Source: Sclerodactyla briareus
Lineage: Eukaryota > Echinodermata > Holothuroidea > Dendrochirotida > Sclerodactylidae
Length of the DNA stretch: 64,000 nt
NCBI GenBank assembly: GCA_026419785.1
Contig: JAODTK010001222.1
Span: 584,876 to 648,875 of the forward strand
Direction: 5' to 3'
Part shown: positions 32,621 through 43,326 of the stretch, in pieces
Layout of the letters: every line of letters begins with the position of its first letter
How positions within the stretch are numbered: the stretch's first letter is position 1
Made by a program: the position numbers and the translations under genes
Notes under the pieces: generated by a model
The model's input: only the letters and a program-made list of their open reading frames with translations
What the model was told of the DNA's origin: nothing
Databases searched by the model: none

Positions 32621-35600
32621 TCTTGCAGAATTGCCTTCAGTCATTTTGTACCTTCTATTTAGTACATTAGGAAAATGGATAAACACAATATAGGTGATGC
32701 ATTCAACTTGTTCAAATTCGTCTAAAACTTAAAGTCATGCATATTACTCAACAAAGTCCACTTTGAGGCGGGGGGGGGGGTGTAAAGCAGGGGTATTGAG
32801 GAGCAGAACATATTGGGCAGACTTCTTACCGAGTCATAATTTGACCTATTCCACTTCTACCCTGATGATATCCCCACATAGGTATATCATGGGTTTTGGC
32901 ATTGTCGTCTCCGCCGCCGTCAGATTATTATCGTGAGTGCAAACCTACTAACCTTGCCGGGCGGGCTTGCATACTGTTGAGACGAGGTGCCAAAGTTAGT
33001 GAAATCCCGGTTGAATGTAGGCTACAAATACATGGTCAAGGCACTGATTGAGTGATGTGAATGTTGGTGTCCTGTTGCAGTGATTTGAGCATCGCAACTC
33101 CCACTCCCACATAAGGGTCCGATCAATTGTCGTGTGTTCACACTTGGTCGCGCCGCCGCCGGTGCAGGATTAGCTGCTTTGTTCACAAAGCAATTGAGCT
33201 ATACATCTGCGTATGTGTGTTTAATGGCAGCGAGCTCGCTATCCAGCCGCACTCTAGCACTGTCACCGGTAATTGCACTCGGTCCGATCGCAGCGCCAGT
33301 ATGCTGCAATTTTCTCGCAGTCTTATTTTATAGCAAAAAAATATTGTCCGGCCTTGACGCCTTTAGCTTCGAGGCAGCGGCCGCAAAAACTTGCCTTGTT
33401 GACGGCCTTGAGTCCCCCAACACTGAAAATTATATGAATCATCAGTTATTCATATTCAAGAGCTGATGAAATGGATTAATCAGTGACCAAACCTTCAATT
33501 AAAGATGGTGGATATTTGGTAGGCAACACACAGGATATGCCAATTGACATCAGACATCGGTGCTTCACAGGTCCGTCAGTTCTGTGATGACCTTGTCTGG
33601 AAACAACAGACAGAAGATCATAGAAAGACTGTACATCGCGCATATGTTACTGTGCAACAATTTTGGCAGACCATTGAACGTCCGCGGGGGGATCCTGGGC
33701 ATGCCCAAAAGAACCGTTCGCTCCGCAAATGGGTAACATGTGGTAAACCCACGAGTTTTTCTTCGGCAAGCAGTGATACGCCGATTTTGCGACTAAATCA
33801 TGCAATATTGAAGCAGGTATGGCGCAATATACGAATCAATTTCTGTAAAGATTTTTATTCTCTAGATTTTGAGATAGTTCTTTCGGCAATTATGTGGTGT
33901 TAGATTTTGCAGGATGTAGACAATCTTTTGTTTTCTACCACTATCCCCTTCCACACTGATAAGAAAACACAAAGAGTCCGTAACCGTACTAGAGCATACA
34001 CTCTAGGCTTAGTCGTCAGGCCTAGTAGCTTGCGATGTCTGGCCCCTGATCACATCGATCGAGTGAGGGTCGGCTCTGTATTTTGCAACCAATTGAATGC
34101 GCGGTGCATGGTGGGAAGTGCACCCAAAAGATCGAAGCGTATGTAGCAATTACCATTGGCTGTGTACGTTAGGCAATGACGGGTCATTTATCCATGTTAG
34201 TGCGTGAAATCTCGTGACGTAAATAGCGAAATACATTCTGCTTGGAAAAATGATGGAACAAATACCTGCACATTGCGAGAGTAGGCTTTGGACGGGGATT
34301 AGTGCATAGTACTAGTGGTGCATAGCAGTGACTATAATAACCACTAATTTCACTGGCATGGACATTTCACTGCGTGAATTATACAGTGGAGGAAAGTACG
34401 ATGGGAGATAGATCGAATTTCTCTAGAGGTTAAGTCTTGATTCAACACAACCGAAATATGGTGAAAGTCAGCAGCACAGTCACAACATACTTGTGCATAG
34501 AGGTCCACAAAGAACCCTTTGCTGCAGTCTCCTCAAGGACAGGTTGAAAATGTGATGAAATATGGCTGATGCAAGTGCCTGGAGCATGAGGAGGCTGCCT
34601 CGGTGGAGGCGAGCATATTCTTCGAACACATTTCTCTGTTGTATATAAATAAGACACAAAATCATTCGAAGGTTTGATTAGTCCACCCTAATTATCCATA
34701 AATTAGCCTAATTAGGCTGATACCAGGCCTACTGTATATTTTGTAAACAGCGCCGCTATCGTATTGTCAACAGATAGGGTTAGCTTTGTCACTAACTTAC
34801 CGGCGAAAACTCGACCCAAATTTTCCTGTACCAGGTGTGTGTTCGGAAGTTTGGCTGAGGCAGCCAGGCATTTACTGTTTCAAGTAATGCAAAAGTTTTC
34901 CCAGTCACGATTGTCGATTATATGTTGGACCACCTGAGTTCCGTCTACGCGTTGGCAAGTCAAGGCAGTTGCACAGCCTCTAGTGTATGAGGCCTTACTT
35001 ACAGCTCATTGCGCGTTACGGTATGTAGTGCCATCTCTCGACCAACTGGTTTTTGTCAATTTTAAATAATTTATCTGAATTTTCGCCGTCCAAAAAGCTA
35101 CTCTCGATTGTTCAGTATGGTTCCATATTTTTCAAGCAGGAATGTATGTTCTATTAACTACGAGTTTCCCGCGAGAATTAACGATGATAAAATTGACCCG
35201 TCATTGCCTACTTACACCAGTCAATGTTAATTGCTACATAGGCTTCGATTTTTGGGTGATTTCTCACCCATGCAACGCGCGTGCAATTGGCTGCGAAATA
35301 CAGAGGAGCCCCCTCACTTTATCTATCTCTGGGATATGTGAATAGCAGAGATGTGGGGTTGCCAGATTTGTGTTAGAGTGTCAAACAGCCAAGATCCTAA
35401 AGACACATGACAAGATTTTAATTTAACAGTACACTAATGACCAGTCAACATTATCAAGGATGAGCCTCCACACCTCTGGCATTAGTGATTCCTCCAGTGG
35501 GATTGATTAGGACATTAACTCACAAATTAGAAAGTCAAAGAGCTTTAATTGGAGTGAGGAAAATCAGTATGTGTTGTGAAGGGCACTCTTATACTTGGCA

Positions 35601-36519
35601 GCCCTGCCATTTATGCTGGAGGGCCTGTTCAACTAGGTAGTTGTATACATGTACCTGTGCGGTGACCAAATAGGTCTTGTGATTTGATATGACAATTTTT
35701 GGACCACCAATTTCAGGGTGGATCCAGTTAACTGGTAACTGCTATATTAGGATTAAGGAACATATATACATTTATCGGTAGCCACATGATGTGGCTTTGC
35801 ATTGTAAAGAGGACTCAGCAAAATACCTTTTAGCGTGACTGATGGAACAAAAAGCATTGTGTCTGATGGGACGTTATCCCCCAAGGAATTATGCAACCTC
35901 TATTAATGACGCTATGTCCTAGTAGCACCATAGTACAGTAGCGTTCATAATTGAGTGGGCATTAACAGTAGGCAGTGTGAGGGTAAAGGCAACAATATTC
36001 AACCCCTACCAGTATTGACAACCCTTGCAGTAATGTCAGATCTATTAGTGGAACAGAGCAAAATGTCCATATCAATGGTTGCAGAGATTGTTCAGAAACG
36101 TTTAGGAATGACTAAAACCTAAATTTTAGGGTACCATACATTTCGTTATATAATATGAGGAATGAATAACTTCTGAAGCAATTTTTGCGATTAAAATTTG
36201 TGTACTTTAGCTGCAGGTAGCAGACTCTACAAGTCACCATGTCTCTCCGTCTGTTACTGTAGTTCGTTCGTTCATCCATCTGTTGTACACGTTACATTCG
36301 TAACTTGAAACCGTCATGCGATCGGATCCAAACTTGTGGGTGGATGAAGTATGCCATGGCTAGGTGAGTTAATAGTGGACCAGAGATGGTTGAGATGGTT
36401 GTACACAGGTACTGTTAATTTATCGGAATACTGCCATTAACAATACACTTGGGATAGTGTTTTCCATAGCCATTTTGTCAGGTGGGCCATCCGACAGATT
36501 TGGTAAAACAAATTGTTTT
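32621..36519. other. Long stretch with no assignable gene
   Basis: Frames of 60-119 codons (33127-33466, 33544-33903, 33907-34146, 34665-34442, 35142-35345) show no family motif. The 119-codon frame at 33544-33903 is the most protein-like, with a mixed composition and six Trp in the first part, but I cannot name it. An 11-G run is at 32770-32780. No splice-consistent exon chain, promoter or RNA gene was seen. Confidence 0.4.
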
Positions 36520-36590
36520 AATACCACCCGGACAAAAAAAGTTGCACCCGGACATAATGCTTGACACCCGGACAAAAGAATGCAAGAAGA
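36520..36590. repeat. Three tandem ACCCGGACA motifs
   Basis: ACCCGGACAAAA, ACCCGGACATAA and ACCCGGACAAAA occur at about 36526, 36546 and 36565, spaced ~20 bases apart, in otherwise AT-rich DNA. Confidence 0.7.
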
Positions 36591-36979
36591 AACAAATTAA
36601 AACACAACGAATTAGAGATATCTGGGGATAATTTGCACATATATTAGCACCAAATATACCGTGAGGCATTTTCGGCATCTTTCCATCTCACAATAGCAAA
36701 ACAATATTCGTAATGGGAGCAGAACCAATCCCGTCCCATCTACCCCGGCCCCCAGACGCTGTCATTCACATAACCCTATCAGGCGGGGTCTCAACTGTAA
36801 TCCTATTGTTCGCATGACCCAGGCCATATGAATTGAATTGTCCATGAAACTGATTGACAGATTGGAACTTGGTGGGTGCGTCAGGGTGATGAAGCATGCC
36901 ACTGTCCACTGTTGAGTGACATTTTTGTGTGCATAGGAGCTGATTAGATTTAATTATAAAATCCAATTTTACATTACCC

Positions 36980-37100
36980 CAAATTCTATTTCACATATTC
37001 AACTTACCCCAAATTGGACCCTGCACCCACCCAGTGCCTATTGAATACATGGCGTTACATAAACCCGGGTTGGCAACCATCGTCCTTCATTTTGCCAGGC
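36980..37100 (+). repeat. DIRS element 2, left terminal repeat
   Basis: The segment from ACTTACCCCAAATTGGACCC (37002) through TGCACCCACCCAGTGCC, GGCGTTACATAAACCCGGG and TTGGCAACCATC to about 37085 is the reverse complement of 42925-43024. Outside it, TTCTATTTCACATATTCA (36986-37003) is the left extension. It matches only the internal complementary region. Confidence 0.8.
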
Positions 37101-37649
37101 TTAAGCTAAGCATTACGAGTACCTTTGGCAGTAATGTTCCCTAAAAATTCTTCAAAGTTCTCATATAATCGACTAAAAAAGTTAGCAACGGGCTTTTTCG
37201 CTTGGGTAGACATTCCTCACCGTTTTGTGGACAGTATCGTTCTGAGTTCAGAGATTTTTTAGGATATTTGTCTCGTGTCGTCGCCTTGGCGCAACTGCTC
37301 AAAAGAGCTTAGGCTCCTATCTATAGATACGTGGCCTTGCCCCGTGGTGTATGCCTAGCCGCTCGGTGGGTACGTTAGGCTTCCGTGTTTTCGCTGCACC
37401 ACTTGTGTTGCTTTTTGGTCGTTCTCTCCCTCAAGGTAGAGGAACGAGAAAAAAAACGCGGCACCGGGGGTGCGGGTGGTTTAGCGCGTCGTAACGCGGG
37501 GCATGTTTTCGTGGGCCTTCTCGTTGTTCGCGGAAGAGTATTTAAGGCAAAATTCTTTAGGGGGCCCGACAGACAACGGGAGGTGAGAGGTTGAGGAAAT
37601 TTTTGGAGTCGGGGAGCTTCGGTGTTTGTGAAGGTGTTGTTTCTGTACA
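37101..37649. other. Leader of DIRS element 2
   Basis: This lies between the terminal repeat and the Gag-like region. A GCCA...AAGCTAAG...ACGAGTACC series near 37085-37120 is shared in outline with the left ends of element 1 (21830-21875) and the partial element at 50640, which suggests a conserved leader or promoter region. Frames over 37375-37650 on both strands are not supported. Confidence 0.4.
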
Positions 37650-38000
37650 TGATTGTTTCACATTTTCATTGGATTTTTGGAGGTTCGTGTATTATCCTTG
37701 ACGGCCATTTTCCGATGGGAAGAAGGCCCCAAGTGCGAGAAATTCGCCCCTTCACGTCGTGGGACCTCCACAAGCGAGTGTCCACGTTGCGCCCGTGCAC
37801 GGCCGTCAACGCTTGTTCCGTGTGCCGCCGAACCCCGGGAGGCAGGCAGCCTCCACCGTCATCGTCGACTGGCTGAGGCAGAGAAGAGAAGAAGAAAGCG
37901 AGAGAAGCCAGGCGAAGATGGCCAAGGAAGGAGCGGGAACCCACATGAGCTCGGGTGAATTGAGCTCGGCTTCGTCGCGGTCCAAGGAATTGGGCTAGGC
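37650..38000 (+). pseudogene. DIRS Gag-like Cys/His-rich N-terminal region
   Basis: Between 37734 and 37825 the plus strand encodes a C-x-x-F segment, then W-D-L-H-K, then C-x-x-C, C, and finally N-A-C-S-V-C, spread over two frames. Cys codons are at 37734, 37779, 37788, 37796, 37813 and 37822. DIRS Gag proteins commonly begin with such a Cys/His cluster followed by a basic, Glu-rich stretch. The frame at 37653-37958 indeed continues into an Arg/Lys/Glu-rich segment and a Ser-rich one. The pattern is read across at least one frameshift. The nucleic-acid-binding role is inferred from the family. Confidence 0.5.
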
Positions 38001-38025
38001 CAGCCAAAACCCCATGGTAAGAAAG

Positions 38026-38320
38026 GTGTGGTAATCCCTTCGGTAATCCCTTCGGGGAACCGAGGCCCCACGGCCAACCTCCCGGCGTCCGTTTGGACCG
38101 GCGGCGCGGGGTAGCCGCAGACCGTTGTGCAACCCACCGGTTGGACCGGAACGGCGATCACGGGATCTAGCGAGAACCAGGGAGCCACGGCTTCGGTAAT
38201 CCCTCGGAGAGACGAGGCTCCACGCGCCAAACTCCGGGGTCCGTATGGACCGGCGGGGTAGCCGAGGACCGGTGATGGACCCACGGTTGGACCGGAACGG
38301 GATCACGGGATCCTAGGAGC
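38026..38320. repeat. Two tandem ~140-bp GC-rich units in DIRS element 2
   Basis: GGTAATCCCTTCGGGGAACCG at about 38042 and GGTAATCCCTCGGAGAGACG at about 38193 begin two units. They share CCACG-GCCAAC, GTCCGT-TGGACCGGCGG, GGTAGCCG, ACCC-CGGTTGGACCGGAACGG and GATCACGGGATC in the same order. They are about 85% alike by eye. Frames on both strands across them are composition artefacts. Confidence 0.8.
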
Positions 38321-39975
38321 CAGAGCCGAGCTGCCGGAGCAGCAGGTAACCGGTACCGAGGAGCCCGGAGCCGAGAGCCGGGGTCACGGAGCGGGCGGCC
38401 GGCGGTACCAGGGCAGGGACAGCCGACGGCTACCGGAGCCGGCAGCCGACCGCGACCGGAGCCGAGCTGCCGGTCTGGGAGGAGGAGGATGCGGCTGGCA
38501 ACAGGACAAACATGGCGGCCGGCCCTCAGTGCAGCATAGCGCCTCATCACAAGGGGAAGTAGTGAGCTGGACCGCAGGCACAGGGCCAGGTTGACGGAGC
38601 TCCGGGGAAGGAACCGCGGGCGTCCCACTTCCCGCGCCGGCGGTCACGGGAAGCGCCGAAGGGAAGTGGCGCACATCCCCTTCGTCGTCTTCCAGTATCG
38701 GTCGTCTCCACGTCGGGGAAAGCGATCGAGGACTCCGCGCAGACTTACCGCAACAGTCCGGGCGGCGGACCTCTTGGATCAGGTTCGACTTTTCATGTCT
38801 CAGTTTGCGGCCACCCAGCAGCCTGGGGGGAAGACGGCCGCTAGCGTGGCGGCGCCCGCTCTTCCGCCTCCGCTAACGATGGGGAGGATGATCCGCGGAT
38901 CAAGGTCCGCGAGGAAGAGGAGCTCTCTTGGAGTACAGATATTAACCCAGGGGCATTTGAGCGGGCCCTGACCCCTTCGCCGAGTTTTGGGGTTCAAGCC
39001 GCAGGCCCCCCCCCCCCACGGAGCAGCCGCAAACAGCCGGCCGTCCCCGTTTTCTCCCTGATAGGCCAATGGCAGAGCAACGGACATCGATGCCGGGGGA
39101 TGGGGAGGCCTTCTCCCGGTACGAGGCGTTGCAAGCGGGCAGTTGGAAACGCGGTCCACCCAAGGAGCACCGTTCACTCGAAGAGACGACGCCGGGAGCT
39201 GTTTTGCGGTTCAGGGGGATTCCGGAGCAAGCCTAGGCGAGGTATGTCGCGGAGAGGGCATACAGCCAAAGGACAAACTATCGTCGCCGAACCCGCGTCA
39301 CATGAACGCTCCTGTTTGCTGAGCTTCTGATGAAGTCGTTCCACGAATCGGGGGGCGGGCGGAGTGTCTCGGCGGATACTGGCAAAACGTGGAGGCTCTA
39401 CTGGGACCTTTGTCTCGCGCTCATTCGTACGACCAACTAGCAGGGAGTCAGCGAAGGCCACGAGGGTTGCGCAGGGATCCTGGTTCTAGACTCGGTTTCG
39501 TGGCGTCCCCGGCGATGAAGGGTCGCTCGGGAAGACTACCCTTCTTGGCCAGGACCTGTTCGCGGGGAAGTTTGAGGTCCTTTAGGCGGGGGCCACTAAG
39601 CTCAAGTCCCTGAAGGAGGCAGGCCTGCAGACCGCCGGTCCGGCGCCGAAAACCGCGCAATCCGGCGCTTCCTTTCCAGCGCCGCGGCTTGGGGCTATGG
39701 AGGGCGGGGCAGCCAGAGTTGCGACGCCGGTAGTGTGGACCGATCACCGCTTATGATCGGCAGCGAGGCGGCAGGGGCAAAGGCTCCGTCGCGAGGTTGC
39801 ACGCCGGACCACATACTACAAGTTAGCGGGGCGCCAGCAAGCAGCGCCCCTAGGGGTACCCACCCACCGACTTTTCCCATGCCAGGGGGGTCAGACTGCA
39901 GCAACTTCCGATGCGGGGAAAGCAATCAACCAGGGTCGCGTGGGTTACTGGACGGTCGTATAGGACGGGTATCAA
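38321..39975 (+). other. GC-rich Gag/linker part of DIRS element 2
   Basis: This lies between the Gag-like cluster and the polymerase, so it should encode the rest of Gag and the start of Pol. One readable segment around 38890-39000 (acidic, then N-x-G-x-F-E-x-A-L-x-P in mixed frames) resembles the Gag region ahead of DIRS Pol, but this is weak. A 12-C run lies at 39006-39017. Many overlapping frames exist on both strands because stops are rare in GC-rich DNA. I could not choose a reliable one. Confidence 0.4.
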
Positions 39976-40900
39976 GTGGAGTTCACGTCCGACCCCCCGA
40001 CCTACAGCCTCCCAACGGGACCGCCGTCCCCTCGGACCTCAGGAAGCGTGAGTCTGGAAGAGGGGGAACTGGCGGAGATTCGCCAGAAGGGGACGGTGAG
40101 AGCTACCCGCGAACTACCAGATTCCGGGCGTTCCGCTCGACGACCTTCTTCCTGGCGCCAAAGTAGAACAAGAACTGGCGGCCCATCCTCACCTTAGGCG
40201 CTCAATCGACCGGAGCGGTTCCGAATGCAGAAATTCGTCCCCGCCTCCCGCGCAAGGGGGGCGGGCGACTTCCATCGGACTGCGGGCGCCTACCCCATGT
40301 CCTATCCACCGCGGCCATTGGAAGTTCCTAGCCTTCCGCTATCGCGGGACAAATGTCAGTTAGTTAGGTGTATCTTTCGCCCTTTCCACGGATGCGGGGT
40401 GTTTACCAGAGGTCACCAGGCCAATCCTGGCACACCTGCGCAGGGCGGTGTCATTGTCACGGGCTTTTGCCTTCTTGGACCGGGAAACTGGTGTTGTGCC
40501 CCAACCGGTATTGGCGGCGGAGTCTACACTGGGGCTATGCCTCGGCTGTTGGCAGCCTTTGGGGGGAGATCGTCAATCGGAGAAGTCGTCCTTACCCCAA
40601 GCAGACGGTCACCTACTTGGGCGCGATTCTGATTTCCGCCAGGGGATCATGTCCTCCCAACAACGGGGCGGCTGGCGATGGGGCCCAGCGCGCCACTTTG
40701 ATACTAGGAAACCAGTTCGACCACGGCAGGCCATAGGAACCGGCTTGCGCCAGTAGAATGTGCCGCCGCAAACGATTCCTCCTGAACGTTACCGGCCCAA
40801 CTTGGGACAATGCGTGACTCCCATACAGCTTCAAGAGAATGTCAGACCATTCCTATGGAATAGGTCGTCAAATGCGACGACGGGTCGTCACTTAGTGGTC
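39976..40900 (+). pseudogene. DIRS reverse transcriptase / RNase H remnant
   Basis: The frame at 39976 begins E-F-T-S-D-P-P-T-Y, the usual start of DIRS polymerase. It continues with L-E-E-G-E-L-A-E-I-R-Q-K-G-T-V, matching the E-x-x-x-L-L-x-K-G-A/T-V/I helix. After a shift come F-R-S-T-T-F-F-L-A-P-K and an S-R-T-x-x-x-R-P-I-L-like stretch. Around 40380-40450 is the G-V-F-T-R/K segment. Near 40460-40480 the palm should carry its double-Asp box, but the DNA there (CTTCTTGGACCGGG) reads it out of frame. At 40600-40650 V-T-Y-L-G-A-I-L and D-F-R-Q-G-I match the primer-grip region. At least five frameshifts occur. RNase H could not be delimited; it may have been replaced by the repeat array that follows. 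Confidence 0.75.
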
Positions 40901-40904
40901 TCGG

Positions 40905-41795
40905 GACTCTATGGACGCTCGCGGTCAGGCGCTCCGGGCCGCAGCTATGGGCTCCATGGCTCCTACTTCGTGGCTCAGGCTACCGCGGCTCCAACCTCCT
41001 CGGTTCCCGCCTCAGCGGCTCTGGGCATTCATAGCGCTCCTGGCTTCGTGGCTCAGGCTTCCGAGGACCTCAGGAGGGCCTTACGCGCATAAGAGCCATC
41101 CGCGGCCACGGCCCGGCGGCTCTACCCGTTCCGACCTCCGCGGATCCAACACAGCTTCCGACCTCCGCGGCTCTGAGCTCTGGGTTCATGGCTCGTGGCT
41201 CGGGCTCTACCGGGCTCGGAGCATCGAGGAGGGCCAGGCCCTCCCCCACGCGGGCTCCGGCCAACCGCGTTCGGCCTCCGCGGCTCCTCGGTGGGAATTC
41301 GACCACCCGCGCGCTCCCCTCTACGGTTCCGACCTCGCGGATCCCCGAGATCCGCCTCCGCGACTCTGGGCTTCATGTTCCGGCTTCGTGACTCTCAGGC
41401 CTTCCGCGGCTCAGGGCTCCACGCTCCGGACCTTCCGCGGGTCCGGCATCGCGACTCAGCGGCTCTGCCGTTCCGGCCTCCGCGGTTCCGGCCCCCTCCG
41501 GATCTCGTGGCTCCAGGCCCTGTGGTCTCAGGTGCCGCAGCTGCGGGCGCTTCTCGGGACTCCGCGGTCCGGACGCCCGGTTCCGCAGTTCCGGTCCACA
41601 GATCCCGACCTCTGCAGTTCCGGCCCCCCGCAGTCCGGCCTCCGAGGTTCCGGCCTCCGCGGCTCCGCGGTCCGATTGCTGCTCCTGCGGTTCCGGCAAT
41701 ATGCGCCCCGCGGTTCCCGCCGATGCGGCTCTGCGCCGGGTCCGGCTATGCGGCTCCGCAATTCGGCTCGGTGACTCCAGCGGGGCGCCTCCTCC
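40905..41795. repeat. GC-rich degenerate repeat array between polymerase and recombinase of DIRS element 2
   Basis: Variants of CCTCCGCGGCTC and TTCCG(A/G)CCTCCGCGG return at roughly 12-30 base steps for almost 900 bases. TTCGTGGCTCAGGCT (40967 and 41046), GGTTCCGACCTCGCGG and GTTCCGGCCTCCGCGG are further variants. Because stops are rare, frames of 255 codons (41195-41962) and 287 codons (40911-41774) overlap on the plus strand and others on the minus. All are Pro/Arg/Ala/Ser/Gly-rich and fold-less. I treat them as composition artefacts. Confidence 0.75.
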
Positions 41796-41959
41796 CCCGT
41801 CGTAGACGCTCTCACCCTTTCCCGCGCCCCCCGCTCGATCCCCGCCGACTCTGGGGCCCAACAGACCCACACAGGCGGTTGTTGTTCTATTGTTGGGGTT
41901 CGGGGCCAGGGCGCCTCGGCATGCTGTTAGGTTATCGCTGTAATCCACAACGGGTTTCC

Positions 41960-42700
41960 TGACGGTTCGACCGTCAGTTGCTACAAGGCCAGTTCTGGAA
42001 AGGGCAAGGCCTCAGATGCCTCTTGTCTAGCGAGCGCCACCCTACGAGCCCATGCACCGGCTCGACTAAAACATTACATCACTAGACAGTCTCTTTGTGG
42101 CGGGAGGATCGGCCATCCGCCGGAGTGTCTTCACGCCCTGTCCACCATGCAGGGTTTTCTTGCCATCACAAGACGCAACGGCTCCTCCGGACCAGTCGTC
42201 CCTTGCTAAGAACAGTTTATCTCGTTCACGCCGGGCGAGATTTACCTCCCAGCCATTAAACACACTTCTTCGGTTACCCGAAGCTAATCGCTGGGACCCG
42301 GTACGGGTTTTGCGCTGGTACCTAAAGAATCGTTATATGCCGTACGCAGTCCGACCAGCTCGCTTCATTTACCTCGTGGCCCTCATTCACCGGTTACCTC
42401 CGAAGGAGGAACAATTTCGCGCTTGGATTACGATGATCTCATTCCGTCCGCCCACATCACCGCGGACTCGAGGGGTGCGGGGGCACCACGACGTCCGGGG
42501 CCAGTCTCATCTAGGACGTGGTTTTGCCGAGTCCACGCGAGAACATGAGGGCGGCTTCTTGGAAGACCCTGACGGCCTGTATAGCCGTTATCTCAGGGCC
42601 AACGTTACGGCGGGATGCGGCCTTTGCCTCGGCGGCGTTGCGCCCACCAACGCGACAGTCACAAACACCTCAACACACATCCCCCAGCGTGACGGCGCTG
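41960..42700 (+). pseudogene. DIRS tyrosine recombinase remnant
   Basis: This enzyme would insert the circular element DNA by cutting and rejoining through a Tyr. A single 220-codon frame (42097-42759) keeps several diagnostic pieces. W-D-P-V-R-V-L-R-W-Y-L-K-N-R (residues about 67-80) is the conserved helix after the first catalytic Arg region. An R-A-W-I-T-M-I stretch (about residues 108-114) matches the I-S-R-W-I helix. G-V-R-G-H-H-D-V-R (about 124-132) gives the His-x-x-Arg box. In the neighbouring frame a R-A-A-S-W-K-T-L segment precedes a Y-x-x-x-Y-L-R-A-N end, where the nucleophile would sit. The N-terminal part is out of frame. The position just before the internal complementary region is as expected. 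Confidence 0.8.
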
Positions 42701-42732
42701 ACCCTCCCCCCAAGTGGCCCGTGCTAGAATGG

Positions 42733-42838
42733 CAGGGTCCAATTGGGGTAAAGTTTTGAAAATGTGAAATAGATTCCACAAAAAACAGAAACTGGAGTGG
42801 GAATCTGTGAACTATGTACTTACACCCAAATGAGGGGG
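42733..42838. repeat. DIRS element 2, internal complementary region
   Basis: GGGTCCAATTGGGGTAAAG then ATGTGAAATAGATT (42737-42776) is the reverse complement of the left outer end (36986-37025). Directly after it, CCACAAAAAACAGAAACT then GGGAATCTGTGAACTATG and ACTTAC (42775-42832) is the reverse complement of the right outer end (43019-43072). Joining the complements of both ends in one place is the signature of DIRS elements. Confidence 0.85.
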
Positions 42839-42914
42839 ACCCCCAATCAAGCCGCCACCCCACTTCGGCCGTCACGTTCCACGGCTCGGGAAGCCTACGG
42901 CCCCTCGTTTGCAT

Positions 42915-43072
42915 TCCGTTTCCCCTGGAAAACGAGGGGAACATGGTGGTTGCAACCCGGATTTATGTAAACTGCCAGGGATTCCAACAGCAATGGGTTG
43001 GTGCAGGGTCCAATTTGGGGTAAGTCTTCATAGTTCACAGATTCCCAATCAGTTCTTGTTTTGTGGATGGGT
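42915..43072 (-). repeat. DIRS element 2, right terminal repeat
   Basis: Inverted copy of the left repeat (42925-43024). It shares GGTTGCAACCCGGATTTATG, GGTTGGTGCAGGGTCC and AATTTGGGGTAAGT with the complement of the left end. The right extension, 43025-43072 (CATAGTTCACAGATTCCCA ... GTTTTGTGGATG), pairs with the internal complementary region. Confidence 0.8.
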
Positions 43073-43235
43073 CTACCCACAACCCTTCCCATTGACCTCT
43101 TTGTGAGGTTGTTTTGTGTTTACATTATTCCTCGAGATGCAGGCCTGGCTGCTAGTATGGGTGTGACACTTATTTGTTCTGTCAGCACTGAGTGGCTGCA
43201 ATACAGGGAATGGGAGATTTCCACTTCAATGTACA

Positions 43236-43326
43236 GGCCCTAGGTTTAGTTCTGTTGGGTAAATTATAGCTATAATATACGGGGCCTAGGGTAGTTCTGT
43301 TGGGTAAATATAGATAATATACGGCA
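43236..43326. repeat. Two tandem ~46-bp units
   Basis: GGCCCTAGG-TTAGTTCTGTTGGGTAAAT-ATA-TATAATATACGG occurs at 43236 and, with small gaps, at 43282. Confidence 0.8.

Larger units (their letters stand above)
36980..43072 (+). mobile_element. DIRS-type tyrosine-recombinase retrotransposon, element 2 (near full length, dead)
   Basis: The 6.1-kb element has the complete DIRS plan in order on the plus strand: left terminal repeat, a leader, a Cys/His-rich Gag-like region (37.65-38.0 kb), a GC-rich Gag/linker part, a reverse transcriptase (39.98-40.9 kb), a GC-rich repeat array (40.9-41.8 kb), a tyrosine recombinase (about 41.96-42.7 kb), the internal complementary region, and the right terminal repeat in inverted orientation. 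GC content is far above that of the flanks. All coding parts are frameshifted many times. It shares structure, but little terminal sequence, with element 1, so it is another family of the same superfamily. Confidence 0.85.

Noticed and set aside
33127..33466. Ala-rich 110-codon frame as a secreted or membrane protein
   Set aside because: Two overlapping frames of similar quality, no domain, no supporting exon structure.
40911..41962. Frames of 255 and 287 codons in the GC-rich array
   Set aside because: They overlap each other in different frames and compete with long antisense frames; products are low-complexity Pro/Arg/Ala/Ser and result from scarcity of stops.
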